DNA of 64,000 nucleotides from Nocardioides sp. Arc9.136 (GTDB taxonomy: Bacteria; Actinomycetota; Actinomycetes; Propionibacteriales; Nocardioidaceae), in assembly GCF_030506255.1 (NCBI RefSeq), contig NZ_CP113431.1, positions 3,359,001 to 3,423,000 of the forward strand, in the 5' to 3' direction. The position numbers and the translations under genes are program-made. The notes under the pieces are model-generated. The model searched no databases and was not told the DNA's origin. It was given only the letters and a program-made list of their open reading frames with translations. This document shows, piece after piece, positions 59,403 to 64,000 of the stretch; the first letter of the stretch is position 1; each line of letters starts with the position of its first letter.

Positions 59403-60382
59403 CCACCCTCACCAGCCCCCGGTCCACCCACGTCCCGACCCGCGTCCCGACCCGCGTGGCGGTCATCGGCGGCGGCCGCAGCTGCGAGCACGACGTGTCG
59501 CTGGCCTCGGCCGCGTCCGTCGCCGACGCGCTCGACCCGGCGGCGTACGACGTCGTGCGGCTCACCATCGCCCGGGACGGGTCCTGGCTCGACGAGCACG
59601 GCACCCCGCTCGACCTGGCCGGCGCCGTCGGGGTGCTGGCCGGCTGCGACGTGGTCTTCCCCGTCGTCCACGGCCCGCACGGCGAGGACGGCGAGCTCGC
59701 GGCGCTGTGCGAGCTCGCCGGCAGGCCCTACGTCGGCTCCGGCGTGGGCGCCGGCGCCGTCGCCATGGACAAGTGGGTGACCAAGCTGGTCGCGGGCGCG
59801 GTGGGCATCGCCACCGCCGCCGGACGGCTGGTCACCGCCGACACCGCCGCGACGCTCGCGTGGACCGGGCCGGTCGTGGTCAAGCCGGTGGCCGCCGGCT
59901 CCAGCCACGGCGTGACCCTGGTCCGGACGCCCGACCGGCTCGCGCCCGCGCTCGACGCGGCGCTGGCCCTCGACGGACGCGTGCTCGTCGAGGAGGTCGT
60001 CGACGGCCGCGAGGTCGACGTCGCGGTGCTGCGGCGGCCGGACGGGTCGCTGCTCGCCTCGCCCGCCCTGGAGATCGTGGTCGACGGGCTCTTCGACCAC
60101 GACGCGAAGTACGGCGGCCACGCGGACCTCCTCGTGCCGGCGGACCTCGACGAGGTCGACGCCAAGGCGCTCGAGCAGGCCGCGGTGGCGACGTACGACG
60201 CGCTGGGCTGCGACGGCGTCGCCCGGGTCGACTTCTTCCTCACCGCCGACGGGCTGGTGCTCAACGAGGTCAACACCGTCCCGGGGATGACCGAGCACTC
60301 CCAGGTGCCGCGGATGTTCGCCGCCGCCGGCCTGCCGTACGCCGCCCTGCTCGACGAGCTCGTCCGCGGCGCGCTGGCGTGA
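59399..60382 (+). CDS. D-Ala-D-Ala ligase family enzyme, 327 aa
   Basis: ATP-grasp ligase joining D-Ala to a second residue. VAVIGGGRSCEHDVSLASA is the N-terminal D-Ala site, VFPVVHGPHGEDGELAALCE and GVGAGAVAMDKWVTKLV follow, then the ATP-grasp core (VVVKPVAAGSSHGVTLV) and GVARVDFFLTADGLVLNEVN plus TVPGMTEHSQVPRM at the metal site. The omega loop reads LFDHDAKYGGHAD with Lys237-Tyr238, closer to Ddl (AKY) than to D-lactate-type VanA ligases. At 327 aa with divergent loops it need not be the housekeeping enzyme. GGAG precedes the GTG start. Confidence 0.87.
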   Translation: MTTLTSPRSTHVPTRVPTRVAVIGGGRSCEHDVSLASAASVADALDPAAYDVVRLTIARDGSWLDEHGTPLDLAGAVGVLAGCDVVFPVVHGPHGEDGELAALCELAGRPYVGSGVGAGAVAMDKWVTKLVAGAVGIATAAGRLVTADTAATLAWTGPVVVKPVAAGSSHGVTLVRTPDRLAPALDAALALDGRVLVEEVVDGREVDVAVLRRPDGSLLASPALEIVVDGLFDHDAKYGGHADLLVPADLDEVDAKALEQAAVATYDALGCDGVARVDFFLTADGLVLNEVNTVPGMTEHSQVPRMFAAAGLPYAALLDELVRGALA

Positions 60383-61383
60383 GGGGGCGGGTCGACGGCA
60401 TCGACCTGCTGCGCGGGGTGGCCGTCGGCCTCGTGCTGCTGCGGCACGCGGCCCCGGACCCCTTCCCGGGCGCGGGCGTGGTCGGCGTCGTGGTGTTCTT
60501 CGCCCTCTCGGGCCACCTGATCACCGGCCTGCTGGTCGACGAGGTGGCCCGCACGGGGCGGATCGACCTGCTCCGCTTCTACCGTCGTCGCGCGCGCCGG
60601 CTCGTCCCGCCGCTGCTGGTGCTGGTCGCCGGCGTCGTCGTGGTGACGCTCGCGCTGGACCCGATCGGCGACCGCGACCGGCTGGGCGACACCGTCCTGG
60701 TCGCGCTGACCTGGACCGCCGACCTCCCGCTGGGCGACCCGAGCGACGCGACGTTCCACCTGTGGACGCTGGCGCTGGAGGAGCAGTTCTACCTCGTGTG
60801 GCCGGCGCTCCTCCTGCTCGCCGTGCCCCGCGGCCGCACCCGCACGCTGCTGGTCGTCGCGACCGTCGGCTGCCTGCTCGCCTGCGCGGCGACCGTGGTG
60901 TGGCTGCGCAGCGACCCCGACCTCGCCTACGCGCTGCCGACCTCCTGGGCGGTGTGCTTCGTGGTGGGTGCGGCGTCCCGGATCGGTGCCGACCGGCTGC
61001 GGGTGCCGCGACCGGTCGTGCTGGCGGCCCTCGGCGCGCTGGCGGTCCTGGCCGTGGTTCCATTGCGCGGTCACGCGCTCACCTACCTGGCAGGAGGCCC
61101 GGCCATCGCGCTCCTCACGGCGGTCGTGCTGTCGTCCTGGCGCACCTGGACGACCGTGGGCTCCCCGCTCCTGCGTCCGCTGGTGTGGCTCGGGACGGTG
61201 TCGTACGCCGCGTACCTGTGGAACTACCCGCTGACGGTCTGGCTCCGCCCGCACACCGACCTCGCCGGCCCGCTGGCGGCCGTGCTGACCCTGGTGTGCG
61301 CCGCGCTGAGCTGGCGTTTCGTCGAGGCGCCCCTCCAGCGCCGCCGCGCGGCCGCGCCCGACCGGGCCCCGGTGGCCGCGTGA
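60379..61383 (+). CDS. Acyltransferase family 3 (OafA/YrhL-like) membrane protein, 334 aa
   Basis: Integral membrane acyltransferase with about ten helices. GIDLLRGVAVGLVLLRHAAP holds the conserved His, VVFFALSGHLITGLLVDEVA and RFYRRRARRLVPPLL are the next motifs, and HLWTLALEEQFYLVWPALLL is the family hallmark. The C-terminus ends LSWRFVEAPLQRRR. No SGNH domain is attached. VanT serine racemases carry a membrane domain of this superfamily fused to a racemase; here the two are separate genes of one operon. The acceptor is unknown. GTGA overlaps on both sides. Confidence 0.87.
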   Translation: MRGRVDGIDLLRGVAVGLVLLRHAAPDPFPGAGVVGVVVFFALSGHLITGLLVDEVARTGRIDLLRFYRRRARRLVPPLLVLVAGVVVVTLALDPIGDRDRLGDTVLVALTWTADLPLGDPSDATFHLWTLALEEQFYLVWPALLLLAVPRGRTRTLLVVATVGCLLACAATVVWLRSDPDLAYALPTSWAVCFVVGAASRIGADRLRVPRPVVLAALGALAVLAVVPLRGHALTYLAGGPAIALLTAVVLSSWRTWTTVGSPLLRPLVWLGTVSYAAYLWNYPLTVWLRPHTDLAGPLAAVLTLVCAALSWRFVEAPLQRRRAAAPDRAPVAA

Positions 61384-62660
61384 GCGAGGCGCCGACCTGG
61401 CAGCGGTGGGTGCCCGATGCCTCCGCCGGCGTCGCCACCCTTGCCCTGGGGATCATCGAGGTCCGGGGCAACCTCTTCCTCGACGACGGCGGCGCGGCGT
61501 ACCTCATCGTGCTCGCCGTCGCCGTGGCGGTCGGGCTCTCGCGGGCGCTGCCGGCCGGGTCGCTCGCCGCGGCGTGGTTCGCCGGGGCCGTGCAGGTCAC
61601 CAGCGGGACCGGCGCGATGCTCGTCGAGGTGCTGCTGGCGGTCGCCGCCTTCGGGTGCGCCCGCTGGGGCCGCCCGCTCACGGTGTGGCTCAGCGGCCTG
61701 TCGATGCCGCTCGGCGCGCTCATCGCGGTGCTCTGGCTCGACAGCGACCTCGTCTACCGCGCGCTGGACCTGGTCGGCGTCCGCCTGCTCGCCCAGACGG
61801 CGTACCGCGGCGGGGACTGGCGGGTCCCGGCCAGCCTGCTGATCCTGGCGCTGCTCGCCACCCCGTGGCTGGCCGGCCTCGCCCTGCGGTTCCTCGACCG
61901 GGCCCGCAGCTCCCGGGTCTCCCAGGTCGCCGCCGAGGCCGAGCGCGACCAGGCCGAGGAGATCGCGCGGCTGCGCGAGGGACAGGCGCAGCTCGCGCGC
62001 GACGTGCACGACGTGGTGGGGCACTCCCTCGCGGTGATCCTCGCCCAAGCCGAGTCGGCGCAGTACCTCCCCGACACGGACCCCGAGGCGCACGCCGAGG
62101 CGCTGCGCCGCACCATGGCCAACATCGCGACCTCGGCCCGCACGTCCCTCCAGGACGTCCGCCAGGTGCTCAGCGCCTCCGCCGGCACCGCTCCCGCGGC
62201 CGGCCAGCACGGCGACCTCGACGCCCTGGTCGAGGGCGTCCGGGCCAGCGGCCACGAGGTGGTCTCCTCCGAGGTCGGCACGCCGCGGCCGTTGCCGCCC
62301 GAGCTCGAGGTGGTGGCCTTCCGGGTGCTGCAGGAGATGCTCACCAACGCGATCCGCCACGGCCACCGGGGCGAGCCGGTCCTGGTCGAGCGCCACTGGG
62401 AGGGCGAGCTGCGGCTGGAGGTGCGCAACGTGGTCGGCGCCCCGCCCGCCGCCGACGAGACCCGCCCGCTCGCGGCCGTCGACCCCGCGGAGCTCGAGGC
62501 ACAGGCGACGGCCGGCCACGGGCTGGAGGGCATGCGCCGCCGCCTCGAGGCGGTCGGCGGCCGGCTCGACGTGCGCCGCCGCGAGGAGCCGGGCGGCGCG
62601 ACCTTCACCGCGACGGCCTGGGTCCCGCTGCGGTCCGTGCCCCGGGGAGCCGGCCGGTGA
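61380..62660 (+). CDS. NarL-type sensor histidine kinase (HisKA_3), 426 aa
   Basis: Membrane sensor with about five or six helices in the first ~180 residues (AAYLIVLAVAVAVGLSRAL, VPASLLILALLATPWLAGLA) and almost no external loop, so it probably senses the membrane or an internal signal. The dimerisation helix carries His210 (LARDVHDVVGHSLAVILAQA), and the ATPase part has VLQEMLTNAIRHG and GHGLEGMRRRLEAVGG. The kinase family pairs with LuxR-type regulators, as found in the next gene. This is not the VanS family, which uses OmpR-type partners. Confidence 0.92.
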   Translation: MSEAPTWQRWVPDASAGVATLALGIIEVRGNLFLDDGGAAYLIVLAVAVAVGLSRALPAGSLAAAWFAGAVQVTSGTGAMLVEVLLAVAAFGCARWGRPLTVWLSGLSMPLGALIAVLWLDSDLVYRALDLVGVRLLAQTAYRGGDWRVPASLLILALLATPWLAGLALRFLDRARSSRVSQVAAEAERDQAEEIARLREGQAQLARDVHDVVGHSLAVILAQAESAQYLPDTDPEAHAEALRRTMANIATSARTSLQDVRQVLSASAGTAPAAGQHGDLDALVEGVRASGHEVVSSEVGTPRPLPPELEVVAFRVLQEMLTNAIRHGHRGEPVLVERHWEGELRLEVRNVVGAPPAADETRPLAAVDPAELEAQATAGHGLEGMRRRLEAVGGRLDVRRREEPGGATFTATAWVPLRSVPRGAGR

Positions 62661-63337
62661 GCGGCTCGACCCCCGGCGAGATCGAGGTCCTCCTCGTCGA
62701 CGACCAGGACCTCTTCCGCGAGGGCGTGCGGGTCATCGTCGACGCCCAGGACGGCATGCGGGTCGTCGGCGCCGCCGGGGACGGCCTCGAGGCGCTGCGC
62801 CTGGTCGACGAGCTCGAGCCCGACGTGGTGCTGATGGACATCCGGATGCCCGAGATGGACGGCGTCGAGGCGACCCGCCAGCTGTTCACCCCCGACCGCG
62901 CCGCTCGCCGCAGCAAGCCGCTGCGGGTGGTGGTGCTGACGACGTTCAACCTCGACGACCGGGCGGCGACGGCGATCCGGTACGGCGCGAGCGGGTTCCT
63001 GCTCAAGGACACCACCCCGCTGATGCTGCGCGACGCGATCCGCACCGTGCACGCCGGCAACGCCGTCCTCGCGCCCTCGGACCTCTCGACGCTGCTCGAC
63101 GGTCAGTTCCGCGCCCGGGCGGCCGTGCCCGCGGCGTACGCCGGGCTGACCGAGAAGGAGCGCGAGGTCTTCGCCGCCGTCGCCCGCGGGCTGTCCAACA
63201 CCGAGATCGCCGCGCGGATCTACGCCAGCGAGTCCACGGTCAAGACCCACGTCGGCGCGATCCTGCGCAAGCTGGCGCTGCGCGACCGGGTGCAGATCGT
63301 CGTCTTCGCCCACGAGCACGGGCTCGTCGGGGGCTGA
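62657..63337 (+). CDS. NarL/LuxR-type response regulator, 226 aa
   Basis: DNA-binding regulator. The receiver has Asp15-Asp16 and phospho-acceptor Asp61 (VVLMDIRMPEMDG), with LKDTTP for the Lys. The C-terminal LuxR helix-turn-helix is LTEKEREVFAAVARGLSNTE, then IAARIYASESTVKTHVGAIL. It is the last gene of the operon and probably regulates it, although no inverted repeat that might be its binding site was recognised upstream of 57601. Confidence 0.93.
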   Translation: MSGSTPGEIEVLLVDDQDLFREGVRVIVDAQDGMRVVGAAGDGLEALRLVDELEPDVVLMDIRMPEMDGVEATRQLFTPDRAARRSKPLRVVVLTTFNLDDRAATAIRYGASGFLLKDTTPLMLRDAIRTVHAGNAVLAPSDLSTLLDGQFRARAAVPAAYAGLTEKEREVFAAVARGLSNTEIAARIYASESTVKTHVGAILRKLALRDRVQIVVFAHEHGLVGG

Positions 63338-63361
63338 TCCCGGCCCTGCTGCGGTCCTCGA

Positions 63362-63456
63362 CCACCCGAATCGCGCAATTGAACGATCGCGGTGGCCTGT
63401 TCAGCGGATCCCGGTCTTCTCGCCACCCGGATCGCGCAATTGAACGATCGCGGTGG
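63362..63456. repeat. Two copies of a 34-base palindrome-like repeat
   Basis: CCACCCGAATCGCGCAATTG ... GGTGG lies at 63362-63395 and, with one substitution (GGATCG), at 63423-63456, a period of 61 bases. Each copy has near-complementary arms (CCACC..ATCG and CGAT..GGTGG) around CAATTG. They lie between the convergent response-regulator and purE genes, so they may act as terminators or be a dispersed palindromic element. Confidence 0.8.
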
Positions 63457-63482
63457 CCCGACGCCAGGCGGCAGGGAGCCGC

Positions 63483-63989
63483 CTAGAAGCCGACGCGTCG
63501 CGGCGCCGACTCGCGGCGCACGACCTCGCCCTTGGCCTGGGCGGAGGCCTTGAGCTCGGCCTGGAAGTCGACCATCCGCTGCTGCAGCGCGGGGTCGGTG
63601 GCGGCGAGGATGCGGACGGCGAGCAGGCCGGCGTTGCGGGCCCCACCCACCGCGACCGTGGCGACCGGGACGCCGGCCGGCATCTGGACGATCGAGAGCA
63701 GCGAGTCCATGCCGTCGAGGTAGCGCAGCGGCACGGGGACGCCGATGACCGGCAGCGGGGTGACCGCGGCCAGCATGCCGGGCAGGTGCGCCGCTCCCCC
63801 GGCCCCGGCGATGATCACCGAGAGCCCGCGGCCAGCGGCCTCCTTGCCGTAGGCGAGCATCTCCTCGGGCATCCGGTGCGCGGAGACGACGTCGGCCTCG
63901 TGGGCGACACCGAACTCCTCCAGCGCCTCCGCCGCGGCCTGCATCGTCGGCCAGTCGGAGTCCGACCCCATGACGATCCCGACGCGCAC
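63483..63989 (-). CDS. purE: N5-carboxyaminoimidazole ribonucleotide mutase PurE, 168 aa
   Basis: Purine pathway enzyme (class I) that converts N5-CAIR to [24 protein letters not shown] is the phosphate/substrate loop, [18 protein letters not shown] contains the catalytic His, and [20 protein letters not shown] plus [20 protein letters not shown] complete the fold. It opens with a GTG. A TGA that would end an upstream minus-strand gene in the right place for purK lies at 63994-63996, too close to the edge to confirm. Confidence 0.95.
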   Translation of the reverse strand: MRVGIVMGSDSDWPTMQAAAEALEEFGVAHEADVVSAHRMPEEMLAYGKEAAGRGLSVIIAGAGGAAHLPGMLAAVTPLPVIGVPVPLRYLDGMDSLLSIVQMPAGVPVATVAVGGARNAGLLAVRILAATDPALQQRMVDFQAELKASAQAKGEVVRRESAPRRVGF

Positions 63990-64000
63990 CTGCTCAGCCA

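Noticed and set aside
59399..60382. Ligase considered as a D-Ala-D-Lac (VanA-type) enzyme
   Set aside because: The omega loop has AKY as in Ddl, and no D-lactate dehydrogenase (VanH) gene is present.
61380..63337. Kinase and regulator considered as VanS/VanR
   Set aside because: The kinase is HisKA_3 type and the regulator has a LuxR helix-turn-helix; VanRS pairs use a HisKA kinase and an OmpR-type regulator.

Overview
The window is very GC-rich (well over 70% by eye), uses GTG and TTG starts freely, and is packed with genes joined by 4-base GTGA/ATGA overlaps. The gene content points to a motile high-GC actinobacterium: LytR-CpsA-Psr (LCP) proteins, a DUF222/HNH '13E12-like' protein, a SigF/B-type sigma factor, and a Gram-positive flagellum without P- and L-ring genes. 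A member of the Nocardioidaceae, such as Nocardioides, is the best guess, but this is inference from gene content and repeats and no species was identified.

Left part (1-15968), mixed housekeeping and accessory genes. It holds two family-2 glycosyltransferases, a repeat-filled gap, an LCP protein, a thioesterase divergent from a second LCP gene, an enoyl-CoA hydratase, a stress-type sigma factor, dps, a TauE/SafE transporter, a secreted Ig-like protein and a CoA-binding protein. A DUF222-HNH gene sits between arrays of one interspersed repeat. A three-gene PaoABC/YagTSR-like molybdenum aldehyde oxidoreductase follows.

Centre (16028-57504), an almost complete flagellar and chemotaxis regulon. 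Minus-strand units are fliM-N-O-P-Q-R-flhB-flhA plus a small membrane protein; flbD-motA-motB-fliL; flgB-flgC-fliE-F-G-H-I-J, a two-domain wall hydrolase, fliK-flgD-flgE; fliC, then fliD-fliS-fliT-like and two cheY and two cheX-type genes; fliA; cheB-cheR; and cheA-cheW with three chemoreceptors. The plus-strand unit is flgN-flgK-flgL-fliW-csrA. Seven of these units start with the same promoter-like element, CTCAGG(T/A)-N13-GnCGAT(G/C)(A/G), which resembles a sigma-28 (FliA) promoter. The sigma gene itself lies in the cluster. The fliC leader carries a hairpin with ACGGAC in its loop plus a GGA-rich ribosome site, the arrangement expected for CsrA control, and fliW-csrA lie nearby.

Right part (57601-63337) is a six-gene plus-strand operon in which every junction is a GTGA overlap: VanX-like D-Ala-D-Ala dipeptidase, alanine-racemase fold enzyme, D-Ala-D-Ala-ligase fold enzyme, acyltransferase-3 membrane protein, NarL-type histidine kinase and response regulator. 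Its content resembles a glycopeptide-resistance (vanC/vanG-type) set with the VanT membrane and racemase domains on separate genes. This is the best candidate for an undescribed system. The window ends with a small repeat and purE.

No rRNA, tRNA, CRISPR array, prophage or recognisable insertion sequence was seen.
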